The notes below the pieces were generated by a model, which made no database searches, was not told where the DNA came from, and saw nothing but the letters and a program-made list of their open reading frames with translations. Positions 44,637 to 51,744 of a DNA stretch of 64,000 bases are shown piece by piece (within the stretch, counting starts at the first letter, position 1; each line of letters starts with the position of its first letter). Both the position numbers and the translations under genes were made by a program. Origin of the DNA: Maridesulfovibrio salexigens DSM 2638 (lineage in GTDB: Bacteria; Desulfobacterota; Desulfovibrionia; Desulfovibrionales; Desulfovibrionaceae); NCBI RefSeq assembly GCF_000023445.1, contig NC_012881.1, positions 2,534,501 to 2,598,500 on the forward strand, in the 5' to 3' direction.

Positions 44637-45319
44637 CTCTGATAATAACCGGGGAAAATATACACCCCATTAGCCTGCATCCAGAAGCCCTGTTTGCCAT
44701 TCTTGCTTTTGTACAACCTGCTGAGTCCCGCACGGATGTACACTTCTTCCCCTCCGGCGAGCAGGGCTTCCAACTCATCCATTCTACCCTGTTGAACATA
44801 TTCCATCGCCATGCGGTGAAAGCACAAATCCGAAATTGGTGTAAGGCGAAAAGTTTCGCCGGCTTTATCAGTAAAAGCGAGACGCAATTTTACATCTTCA
44901 CCTGAATTCACCACTGAAACGCTTACAGATTTAGGATTAATTCTAATAGTCCTGATTGAACGGGAACAAGGCGACTCAACGGGAACACACCTGTTCTTAG
45001 GTGTAACAATACCTTCAAAAGCTTCTTCTATTGAATCAACAGCGCTGCGCTCCAGCAAATCTTTAAATGTCTGCTCGTCAACACAATCAAGCCAGACGTC
45101 ATTTTCAAACGCACAATCTTCAACATGAGGAGAATCTGGATTCTCATGGGGGATGACATCAGCAGAAACTATTATTCCCGGCCGGATATTCCTGAACTCG
45201 ACAAAATCCAAGTTCTCATACGGCAAAGGGCGGTAACAAGTGCAATCATCCTCATCCAACAAAGCCATACAAACTTTATCACTATCATTAAAGCGTGTTA
45301 AATCAGTCAAAACCAGCAT
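44633..45319 (-). CDS. Uncharacterised protein, possibly a dual-OB-fold (DuOB) domain
   Basis: A 228-aa cytoplasmic protein with no signal or membrane segment. The N-terminus (MLVLTDLTRFNDSDKVCMAL, then CYRPLPYEN and RPGIIVSADV with HVEDC) and the C-terminus (RAGLSRLYKSKNGKQGFWMQ followed by ANGVYIFPGY) resemble, from memory, the dual-OB domain seen in bacterial conflict-system proteins; I could not confirm this. AAAGGA precedes the ATG. It lies just downstream of the phage-type operon but is separated from it by a terminator and an AT-rich spacer, so it is probably a separate unit. It overlaps the NikL-like gene's 3' end by 4 nt. Confidence 0.65.
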   Translation of the reverse strand: MLVLTDLTRFNDSDKVCMALLDEDDCTCYRPLPYENLDFVEFRNIRPGIIVSADVIPHENPDSPHVEDCAFENDVWLDCVDEQTFKDLLERSAVDSIEEAFEGIVTPKNRCVPVESPCSRSIRTIRINPKSVSVSVVNSGEDVKLRLAFTDKAGETFRLTPISDLCFHRMAMEYVQQGRMDELEALLAGGEEVYIRAGLSRLYKSKNGKQGFWMQANGVYIFPGYYQS

Positions 45320-45462
45320 GTAAAAAATCCTTTATCTCAAAAAATAATAACAGACACCCTCGATCAAGCATAGAAAGCACAAATAATCAAAAAAAGTCAA
45401 GTACATCAACATCTGAAGGAACCTAAAAATAAATCATTATAACGTCTCAGTCGTAATGCATG

Positions 45463-45493
45463 AAAAAAGCGGAGCCAAAATGACTCCGCTTTT
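45463..45493 (-). terminator. Intrinsic terminator ending the phage-type operon
   Basis: A 10-bp stem AAAAGCGGAG / CTCCGCTTTT with six T on the minus strand, only 5 nt after the portal gene stop. The phage module ends here cleanly. Confidence 0.9.
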
Positions 45494-45497
45494 GAAA

Positions 45498-47165
45498 CTA
45501 ATGTTGCATAATATGTCCGGCTTGATTGACCATCCCCTGCATCAGTTCTGGATTCAATCCAGAATAAGAAAGATCCTTAACTATGCCTGCCCCCATGGAT
45601 GCAGCTTGCAGGCTTTGCTGCAATTGCTGTTCTTTTATGAGCATATCCTTGCGCATATTTCTCAACTTCTCCACCTCATCACCGGAACGAACAATACCGT
45701 TTGGAACTCCGATCAACTCCGCATAATCATCCACGGCCCGATCCATATCCACTTTATCCAGAACTTCGGGATTAGCCTTTGCCAGATTGCCTACAAACTG
45801 GGCCAGCGACTGGATAGACTGGGTGCCGACCATTTTCTGGGCCTGCGCCAGTACCGAGATGTAATCAATCTTAATATCCGCCCCTTCGAGAACAGAAGGT
45901 GCTTCCGGCAATTGACCGGAACGCATCAGTATACCGAAAACCCTGTCTATAAGCGGATCAAGAAGTTCCGTGTGCTGACGTTCGATAACCGGACCGAGTT
46001 GAATAAGTTTTTCCTCATGCCGCTCAGCCACCTCAGCAGCGGTGATGGTTCTCCGGTTGGTGCCAGCCATCATCATGAAGATATCGTTGTAAAAACCTTC
46101 ACGAATTGCTGTTCGTACATCCTGAATCTTATTGCTGACCCCGGCAAGGTCCGGACGAACCTGATAAAGCGGGGAAACTGAATCCTGCTGGTTCTGCTCT
46201 ACCGGGTTTTGACCGCCTGGAAGCAAATTCAACCGCCTTGAATACATGGAAGGTACTTTCATGGGTGGTCTGAGAGTCAAATGCACGGCCTGAATCTGGC
46301 TTTTGCTCATTTCCATAAGCATCTTCACATCCGCCAACACATCCATAGCCGGAGAACGTCCATACACATCCATAGCCGAAGTATCCCAACGCGGGGCCAT
46401 GTAAGGATTCTCCATAAAACCACTCTCGGAGAGGACATGGCCACCGTGACCATTGAGTAGAAATACGGATTCAAAAGGCATATTCATGGTATCCATAAGC
46501 GCGATGTCGAATTCATCACGCGGCTGGACCACGTGTAAAACATCGAACCAATGATCGCGATTCATGTTCAGGCTGCTATGCACTGTAGCCGGCAGGTTTT
46601 GCATGCCAAATCTTTTCTCAAGCTGACGGGCGGTCATCTTGAATTCACGGTAAACCGTATCCACACGTCCTTGTGCGTCCGTGGCAAGACAATACTCTCC
46701 GGCGGTAAGGGTACGGAACCTGATCCCGCGTTCATCATCCGGCTCACAATAAAGAATCCCGGTACCGAACCCTGCCAATTCCGTATAAAGTGAATGGATA
46801 CAGGAATAAAAATTACTGCGGGCCAGGGCTCGATACATTGTGTTTTCAACCTTGGAAATCCACTCCCGTACAGACTTATGCCGCGCTAAATCGCGATCTG
46901 AAATACCGAGCCTGAACCACGGCCTTGCCGGAGAAGTAAGCCCGCCCTGCAATCCAGCCGCGAGAATACGCAATGCTCTCGTGGCTGTGGAATCAATTAT
47001 CTTGCCTGACCTAACCCTACCATCATTCGGGCGGTGACCGTCATAAACACCCTTGCGCGGCAGAATGTAATCGCTGATATCCTGCCAGTGCGATTCCCAG
47101 CTGTTGCGTTCCTGACGCAACCCCTGCAATCTCCTTAAATATTGATTGTTTTCAATGTGTCTCAT
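45498..47165 (-). CDS. Phage portal (T7-type head-to-tail connector)
   Basis: A 555-aa portal of the podovirus head-tail connecting family (PF12236 type). In phages it forms the dodecameric ring at the capsid vertex through which DNA is packaged. Typical features are WQDISDYILPRKG near residue 28, IIDSTATRALRILAAGLQGG near 56, TSPARPWFRL, FGTGILYCEPD, PLYQVRPDL and TAAEVAERHEEKLIQLGPVI, then a helical crown rich in Q, K and M. It is full length and intact. It is the last gene of the operon, starting 3 nt after the Com-like gene. The capsid and scaffold genes that normally follow a portal are absent. Confidence 0.93.
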   Translation of the reverse strand: MRHIENNQYLRRLQGLRQERNSWESHWQDISDYILPRKGVYDGHRPNDGRVRSGKIIDSTATRALRILAAGLQGGLTSPARPWFRLGISDRDLARHKSVREWISKVENTMYRALARSNFYSCIHSLYTELAGFGTGILYCEPDDERGIRFRTLTAGEYCLATDAQGRVDTVYREFKMTARQLEKRFGMQNLPATVHSSLNMNRDHWFDVLHVVQPRDEFDIALMDTMNMPFESVFLLNGHGGHVLSESGFMENPYMAPRWDTSAMDVYGRSPAMDVLADVKMLMEMSKSQIQAVHLTLRPPMKVPSMYSRRLNLLPGGQNPVEQNQQDSVSPLYQVRPDLAGVSNKIQDVRTAIREGFYNDIFMMMAGTNRRTITAAEVAERHEEKLIQLGPVIERQHTELLDPLIDRVFGILMRSGQLPEAPSVLEGADIKIDYISVLAQAQKMVGTQSIQSLAQFVGNLAKANPEVLDKVDMDRAVDDYAELIGVPNGIVRSGDEVEKLRNMRKDMLIKEQQLQQSLQAASMGAGIVKDLSYSGLNPELMQGMVNQAGHIMQH

Positions 47166-47168
47166 GTA

Positions 47169-47285
47169 TTAATTATCTCCGACAATCCTCACTATCTTCT
47201 TACACTTAGGGCACTTAACCTGAACCTCAACAACTTTGCCTTTCATCAAAAGCCTGCGACAAACCGGGCAACGATGCTCACTCAT
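47169..47285 (-). CDS. Com-like phage zinc-ribbon protein (38 aa)
   Basis: A small gene supported by AAGGAG 7 nt before ATG 47285 and by a 4-nt ATGA overlap with the upstream gene. The product has two CxxC pairs, HRCPVCRRLLMKG and VKCPKCKKIVRIVG, the layout of the Com family, which in phage Mu activates translation of mom mRNA. Here it sits between head genes and no mom-like modification gene is visible. A general nucleic-acid-binding role is the safest reading. Confidence 0.8.
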   Translation of the reverse strand: MSEHRCPVCRRLLMKGKVVEVQVKCPKCKKIVRIVGDN

Positions 47286-47761
47286 TTCATTACTCCTTTA
47301 GAACGATTCAAAAATTCCTTACTGATTGTGGCCTTGCCTGCCGCCCCGTCAGGTCCGGTCAGAATTGTCTTCTTACGACCGAGGGCATGCACCTTGCGCA
47401 TGCGCCCTTCAGATTCTTTGCGCCGTGCCAGCTTAGCTTCAAATTCAGCATTCTGACGATCTACTTCCCGCTGCCGGATATCGTTAGGGTGCAACCATTC
47501 ACCGTCAATCCTGCTGTATCCGGCATTCTGCATTTCACCGGGAGTGTACCAATGTCCTGTCTTTTTCGAAAAAGTCCAATCTTCCGGGGCGCGCCAGTCC
47601 GCAGGGGCGGTAAGCCCCTCTGTTGATGATGACGGATTGGTTCCATAGGTATAACGATGCCATTTGAAATAACCGTTAAAACCGGGGGAACCGTTGGCAA
47701 ACCAGACATTGGACTGCCCTTCCTTTGCTGCAGGGAGATCGGGCCTGTAATAATCAGCCAT
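47282..47761 (-). CDS. Phage structural-module protein with TILTG motif
   Basis: A 159-aa soluble protein of unknown function in the phage operon. The N-terminus is aromatic-rich (VWFANGSPGFNGYFKWHRYT; DWTFSKKTGHWYTPGEMQNA). The C-terminus is a basic helix followed by GRKKTILTGPDGAAGKATIS. A related T-V-L-T-G motif occurs in the neighbouring 86-aa protein. Such short proteins commonly sit next to podovirus portals. The ribosome binding site is AGGGGGGA 5 nt before the ATG. It is coupled to the Com-like gene by ATGA. Confidence 0.78.
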   Translation of the reverse strand: MADYYRPDLPAAKEGQSNVWFANGSPGFNGYFKWHRYTYGTNPSSSTEGLTAPADWRAPEDWTFSKKTGHWYTPGEMQNAGYSRIDGEWLHPNDIRQREVDRQNAEFEAKLARRKESEGRMRKVHALGRKKTILTGPDGAAGKATISKEFLNRSKGVMK

Positions 47762-47770
47762 AAATCCCCC

Positions 47771-48031
47771 CTACTGACCAAGCTTGGTCTTTTGGGCCTG
47801 CAAATTCTGGGTAGCTGTTGCCAGCTGTCCGGTATCGCCCTGTCCGCCGGTCAGCACGGTGGCGCTACGCCCTTTTTTCATGCGCTCCATCTCACGCATC
47901 CTTTTGGCTTTCAGCTCTTCCTCACTCTTGGTGATAGCTTCCATCTTTGGTGGTTCAGGTGCCGGAGCCACCGGGGGTGCCGGTGGCGGTGATACTGGTG
48001 AAGTTGGTCCTTTTCCTCCTCCGCCTCCCAT
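47771..48031 (-). CDS. Small phage protein with Pro-rich N-terminus and TVLTG motif
   Basis: An 86-aa protein. The preferred start is ATG 48031, 7 nt after AAGGAG; an ATG two codons earlier is too close to the site. The sequence is glycine then proline/alanine-rich (SPVSPPPAPPVAPAPEPP), followed by a charged helix (EEELKAKRMREMERMKKGRS) and ATVLTGGQGDTGQLATATQN. The LTGG motif is common in small proteins near podovirus portals. Function is unknown; a minor virion or assembly protein is plausible. Confidence 0.75.
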   Translation of the reverse strand: MGGGGGKGPTSPVSPPPAPPVAPAPEPPKMEAITKSEEELKAKRMREMERMKKGRSATVLTGGQGDTGQLATATQNLQAQKTKLGQ

Positions 48032-48033
48032 AA

Positions 48034-48624
48034 TCATTCTCCTTGTTTGAAATTTTCTGTTTCGGGCATTGCGCCCGCTTTATTCCTGACCGCACAAAAA
48101 ATTGCGGCATCCATACTTTTATCATCAGCCGCCAGATAAGCGGCCTGCGGGAGGATTCCCACTTTAGTAAAACCGGACCGCTCTGCCATGCGGCAAGCCA
48201 GCGGATTAGTCACTGGTATCAAACCCTTTATGCAGTCGAAAACATACCCACCCGCTACGTCAGTAACTGACAATAGATGTCGCAAAACCCCACGGCCCAT
48301 CAGCAAAGTTCCCTTGCCGTGAAATCCGGGCATTATTGCGAGATGCACGAAACATGATTTCGAAGTGAAACCGTTTAGCCAGAACAATCCGGCAGGTTGC
48401 TGATCCTTGAATCCGAAAAAGAAATGCTGATCTTCACGGAGGACGAGATTCTGGAAATCGCGGAAATTTTCCACGGTTCCATCATAAAATATTACCGGGA
48501 TTTGTCCGGCCTTGCGCATTGTTTCCCAGAACCAGTGCAGATGACCATCCGCAAGGGATTGCGTGCCGTCAAAATCCCTGAATTTATAAAATTTAAAACC
48601 TCCGTCCACTTCAAATCCGTACAT
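48034..48624 (-). CDS. Phage-module GNAT-like acetyltransferase protein
   Basis: A 196-aa protein whose ATG (48624) overlaps the terminase stop by one base (TGATG). The middle and C-terminal parts suggest a GNAT fold: FFFGFKDQQPAGLFWLNGF, a substrate strand FVHLAIMPGFHGKGTLLMGR with a GxG-containing acetyl-CoA loop, and LIPVTNPLACRMAERSGFTK, the usual asparagine-helix of GNATs. GNAT-like genes are found between terminase and portal in several phages. What it modifies, if anything, is unknown. Confidence 0.78.
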   Translation of the reverse strand: MYGFEVDGGFKFYKFRDFDGTQSLADGHLHWFWETMRKAGQIPVIFYDGTVENFRDFQNLVLREDQHFFFGFKDQQPAGLFWLNGFTSKSCFVHLAIMPGFHGKGTLLMGRGVLRHLLSVTDVAGGYVFDCIKGLIPVTNPLACRMAERSGFTKVGILPQAAYLAADDKSMDAAIFCAVRNKAGAMPETENFKQGE

Positions 48625-50165
48625 CACCCCGCCCCCGTAAAAATGTCGTAATCCATCAGGGCCTGCATATCCTCCTGCTGTTCCAGCACATGGCTTTCCT
48701 TGGGGAAAACAGCCCCTAATGCAGGATCCAGAATACGAGCCATGCAGTCGAGCATGTCATCGTGCGGAGCCACAGGAAAAGCGAGGTATTCGTCATCAAT
48801 AAACTCACGCACAAGATCCCTTTCCCGTCCTTGATGATCCATGAACCGCGCCTGCCACGGAAGATAGAACCGCGCCTGCTCGAACAGCGGAACCAGCTTT
48901 CGTATACGGTCAGCCTTGGGAACATTCCCGCCCAACGGATCAATGGCAAAGCGGTAATTCTGCTCATTCATCACGTAGCGCATATGCTCCACATCAGCCT
49001 GCTGACCGTATTTTTCGTAGCCCACCGCCAACGGCGAATAGGTTCGGTGCAAGCGGAACAAAGCCCGAGCACGTTCGGTAAGATTCAAGCGATCGCGGAT
49101 ACCATCGATCAAATAGTAATTACGGTCCGGCCCCAGCCCGACAACCAGCATTACCGTATAGTCGCTGCCGGATTTCTTCTCACTTGCCGGGTCCACCAGA
49201 AGATAGCGATTGAACTGCTGCCAACGGGTTTTACCCTTGCTGTCACGAGGGTCCCATCGGCTGATCCATTCTTCTCGAAATCCTTGCACATCATCAGCGC
49301 GAGGGTCCTGCATCATCTGGCAACCGAACACATACGGCCCCATTTCCCGCCTTTTGGTCTGCAATTGTTCCTTGGTCAGCAGCACCGGATCACCCTCCAT
49401 AGTTCCGTCCGCAGTTGCCGGATATACACGGGCGATCGCAGCTTCACGCTTCATCATTTCACGGTAAGTATCGTTGAAATGATAGCGGGTTCCGATATAA
49501 CGCTTAATACCTTCGCGGGTTCCAAGGTTGATTGACAAAGCCCAAGCCTCGGTGGTCTTAAAAATCATATCCGGCGAAGAAACCGACTCGCGGGTGACCA
49601 CATCATCATAGATGAGTCTTGAAAAATGCTTGCCAGTTGGCTGACCGTCCACCAATCCCCATGCCTCAACTGTTGCTTCCTTGGGGTTGGATTTTCTCTT
49701 AACGATAATCCCGTCTTCTTCCGACCATTTAGGAGAATCCTTTTTAGGATTGGCCCAAAGCACATTGGGATAACACTGCTTGAGCAGTTCATTACGCTCA
49801 AATTCCTGCTTGATCTGGCGCAGAAATCCCTTGGCAACAGGACGTGTATGGCTGAAAATTCCTACCGTAACTTCAGGGTCTCGCAAGATATCCTGTACAG
49901 TCAGGGCAAAAGTAATAATGGTCGATTTGTAATGCTCACGGGACCAAAGATCGAGATGTCCGTCAGGATTGGCCTGCACTTCCCGGCAACGTTCAAAGAC
50001 CCATTCATTGTTGGCATCTCCACGCCCAAGCAGTCTGGTCAGCAGAAAAAAAAGATCATTACGCCCAAGTTCAGCCATAACCAACAACGGTTCTTTCTTT
50101 GCTTCAGCTTCGCGCAGAATCTCGGCGTACCACTTATTTGCGCTGTCCAGACCCGTAAACTTCAT
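48624..50165 (-). CDS. Phage large terminase (DNA packaging ATPase-nuclease)
   Basis: Packages phage DNA: the N-terminal half is the ATPase, the C-terminal half an RNase-H-type nuclease. 513 aa from ATG 50165, which has GGGAG 7-8 nt upstream. The Walker A is deviant (LWSREHYKSTI, no GxGKS). Walker B is RLIYDDVVTRES near residue 187. Nuclease acidic residues are in LLVDPASEKKSGSDYTVM near 325 and in APHDDMLDCMARIL near 475. Length and both domains are complete. It overlaps the putative small terminase upstream and the GNAT-like gene downstream. Confidence 0.93.
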   Translation of the reverse strand: MKFTGLDSANKWYAEILREAEAKKEPLLVMAELGRNDLFFLLTRLLGRGDANNEWVFERCREVQANPDGHLDLWSREHYKSTIITFALTVQDILRDPEVTVGIFSHTRPVAKGFLRQIKQEFERNELLKQCYPNVLWANPKKDSPKWSEEDGIIVKRKSNPKEATVEAWGLVDGQPTGKHFSRLIYDDVVTRESVSSPDMIFKTTEAWALSINLGTREGIKRYIGTRYHFNDTYREMMKREAAIARVYPATADGTMEGDPVLLTKEQLQTKRREMGPYVFGCQMMQDPRADDVQGFREEWISRWDPRDSKGKTRWQQFNRYLLVDPASEKKSGSDYTVMLVVGLGPDRNYYLIDGIRDRLNLTERARALFRLHRTYSPLAVGYEKYGQQADVEHMRYVMNEQNYRFAIDPLGGNVPKADRIRKLVPLFEQARFYLPWQARFMDHQGRERDLVREFIDDEYLAFPVAPHDDMLDCMARILDPALGAVFPKESHVLEQQEDMQALMDYDIFTGAG

Positions 50166-50415
50166 CAAGCTTCTCCCTTAACTCCGGACTGATGCTGCCG
50201 TTTTTCTTCACACTTTTTGCCGCTGTGTTATCTTTTTTGGCATCACCGATGCCCCACGCTTTGCGCTCCATGTCGTGCCGCTTGTGCATAATATCGAGCT
50301 TGGCTTTCAGATCCTTAACCATGTCAGAATCATCACCCTCTACAGCCAGTGCGAATACCTCCCGGAACCGGTCCAGTTCCTCTTTCTGTTTTTTTATGAC
50401 TTCGTTCTTCGTCAC
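50134..50415 (-). CDS. Putative small terminase or packaging-accessory protein
   Basis: A 93-aa highly charged, helical protein. The preferred start is GTG 50415 with GGAG 6 nt upstream; an ATG six codons earlier lacks a site. It is mostly coiled coil (NEVIKKQKEELDRFREVFAL, KAKLDIMHKRHDMERKAWGI), with a basic linker and a C-terminal helix. It directly precedes and overlaps the large terminase gene by about 32 nt, the usual place of the small terminase. No helix-turn-helix is evident, so the assignment rests on position. Confidence 0.6.
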   Translation of the reverse strand: MTKNEVIKKQKEELDRFREVFALAVEGDDSDMVKDLKAKLDIMHKRHDMERKAWGIGDAKKDNTAAKSVKKNGSISPELREKLDEVYGSGQRK

Positions 50416-50439
50416 TATTTTCTCCAAAAACATTTAGTT

Positions 50440-50512
50440 GATGCGCTACGCGCTTTTAATCGATTTGATTTCACCTTTGGCGGCCAAAGGGAATAATCCC
50501 CTTTGGAATCCT
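50440..50512. repeat. Interspersed repeat/hairpin inside the phage operon
   Basis: Contains TGATGCGCTACGCGCTTTT, then CCTTTGGCGGCCAAAGG (palindromic around GGC/GCC) and GGGAATAATCCCC. It shares TGATGCGCT and the A/T-flanked hairpin style with intergenic DNA at 30.5 kb. It lies between the zinc-ribbon gene and the putative small terminase, and may be a host repeat inserted in the operon. Confidence 0.6.
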
Positions 50513-50565
50513 TAGTCATTTATCTGGATTCCTTTCATTAGGCTGTGCAAAGGCGATAAGAGCTG

Positions 50566-50790
50566 CTAATGCATCCATCCATCGTCTGGCAGGCAGGAAA
50601 TTTCCGCCTCCGCCCGTTTCATGCATTTGCGGCAGAGCCTTGACTTGCGGACAATCTTGCGTCCGCCAAAGCTGACCTCGACCCTGAAAGGTTCCAGTAC
50701 ATCGGTGCAGCCGCAACGCTCGCACCGTTCACCTTCAAACATCCCGCCGATCCATGCCGAAGCTTCCGCTAATATGGCTATCCCGATCAT
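50566..50790 (-). CDS. Small phage zinc-ribbon protein
   Basis: A 74-aa protein with two CxxC pairs about 30 residues apart (GERCERCGCTDV and LCRKCMKRAEAE), a likely zinc ribbon with a beta hairpin between the knuckles (EPFRVEVSFGGRKIVRKSR). The ATG overlaps the upstream coiled-coil gene by 4 nt (ATGA). Small zinc ribbons of this kind are common in phage packaging and lysis regions. No specific role can be assigned. Confidence 0.72.
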   Translation of the reverse strand: MIGIAILAEASAWIGGMFEGERCERCGCTDVLEPFRVEVSFGGRKIVRKSRLCRKCMKRAEAEISCLPDDGWMH

Positions 50791-50996
50791 TTGAAAGCCT
50801 CGTAAGTTACGCGTGCAGCGACTCCAGCAACAACGGCGGCGGTTCCCCAGACAGCCCTTTCAAGATTACGAAACTTCTCAGCGTGGGTATGGCACCGCCG
50901 TGCTCCATTAATCTCTGCGATATCTTCCTGAATGGACTTGACCCGTTCATCAATTCGGATGAGCAGGTCTTGCAACTCACTCCTTTCCTCAACCAT
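50787..50996 (-). CDS. XhlA-like coiled-coil membrane protein (holin-associated)
   Basis: A 69-aa protein with an N-terminal coiled coil (EERSELQDLLIRIDERVKSI) and one C-terminal membrane helix (RAVWGTAAVVAGVAARVTYE). This is the layout of XhlA/haemolysin-type proteins that accompany holins in phage lysis modules. GGAGGG stands just before the ATG. It overlaps the holin gene's end by 8 nt. No endolysin gene is found next to it. Confidence 0.75.
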   Translation of the reverse strand: MVEERSELQDLLIRIDERVKSIQEDIAEINGARRCHTHAEKFRNLERAVWGTAAVVAGVAARVTYEAFK

Positions 50997-51378
50997 TTTT
51001 CTCCCTCCATGTTTTTGCGACTTTCTCTGCGCTGCGCCCGACTACGTACCCCCCAAGACCAAGTTCCATAAGCGACCAAAGCTGCGCTGGAAGTTCCAAA
51101 TGCGGAGCCTTGGCCCAAAACAAAGCAAGGTAAGGATAAAGAAGATAATTGTTGGCTACGATGGCAACAATGGTCAGCATCAGAATAGGGCGCCATGAAC
51201 GCTGCAACCAGTTACCGGACATCTCCGCCATCATGATCTTGACCCTCGACTCAAGGTCCGCCAGCTCTCCCCGGTTCTGCATTTCCATAAGCCGAAGCTT
51301 GGCTTTTTCACGCTCGCCTGCATCAGGCCAAATCTTATCGATTATTGTCGAGCCGAGATCGAGAATTGAACCGATCAT
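50989..51378 (-). CDS. Phage/GTA-type 3TM holin (PF11351-like)
   Basis: A 129-aa membrane protein. ATG 51378 overlaps the upstream stop (TGATG). The N-terminus (LDLGSTIIDKIWPDAGEREK) and the phrase MSGNWLQRSWRPILMLTIVA are hallmarks of the 3TM holin family found in gene transfer agents and tailed phages. Two to three hydrophobic stretches follow, ending SLMELGLGGYVVGRSAEKVA. It would permeabilise the inner membrane to release particles. It belongs to a block of four overlapping small genes. Confidence 0.87.
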   Translation of the reverse strand: MIGSILDLGSTIIDKIWPDAGEREKAKLRLMEMQNRGELADLESRVKIMMAEMSGNWLQRSWRPILMLTIVAIVANNYLLYPYLALFWAKAPHLELPAQLWSLMELGLGGYVVGRSAEKVAKTWREKNG

Positions 51379-51581
51379 CACGACACCTCAACTCCTCTTT
51401 TGCCAACCTTCACTGCTCCGGAATAGATAGAATTAACCTTGTGTCGCTTATAATCGAGAAGGGAGTTTCCGCTTTCCAGCCAGTCAGGATGTTCCTGAAT
51501 AAAGGCTGCATAGTTTTTAATGGTTCGCCGCGTCTCAAGCGGATAAAGCGCAGCGAGTGTTGCTGCTTTGATTTCTTTCAT
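51378..51581 (-). CDS. Small phage-operon protein of unknown function
   Basis: A 67-aa basic protein, the first gene of the phage-type operon. A strong AAAGGAGG precedes the ATG. The sequence (MKEIKAATLAALYPLETRRT; AAFIQEHPDWLESGNSLLDY) has no recognised domain and no membrane helix. Coupling to the holin gene (TGATG) suggests a role in lysis control or simply co-expression. Confidence 0.7.
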   Translation of the reverse strand: MKEIKAATLAALYPLETRRTIKNYAAFIQEHPDWLESGNSLLDYKRHKVNSIYSGAVKVGKRGVEVS

Positions 51582-51682
51582 TATTTCGTCCTCCTTTACC
51601 TATAAGATAATTGGCCGGACGGACCTGAATCAGAGGACTGGGGTCCGCCCTCAGGACTTTTCTGAAAATCAGGCAAAAAAAA

Positions 51683-51707
51683 TCCTCCCCGGCAAAACCG
51701 GGGAGGA
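51683..51707 (-). terminator. Intrinsic terminator after the FecR-TPR gene
   Basis: A 10-bp stem TCCTCCCCGG / CCGGGGAGGA with a run of T on the minus strand. It separates the FecR gene from the phage-type operon's promoter area. Confidence 0.9.
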
Positions 51708-51744
51708 CAAATGTAAACCCTACAAAATTATTTTTTATTTGAAC

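Noticed and set aside
50516-50725. 69-codon minus-strand frame overlapping the phage zinc-ribbon gene
   Set aside because: The other frame has two CxxC pairs and is coupled by ATGA to its neighbour, so this one is a shadow.
44637-51682. Attachment-site repeats or a tRNA at the phage island edges
   Set aside because: No matching direct repeat or tRNA gene was found at either boundary by eye.
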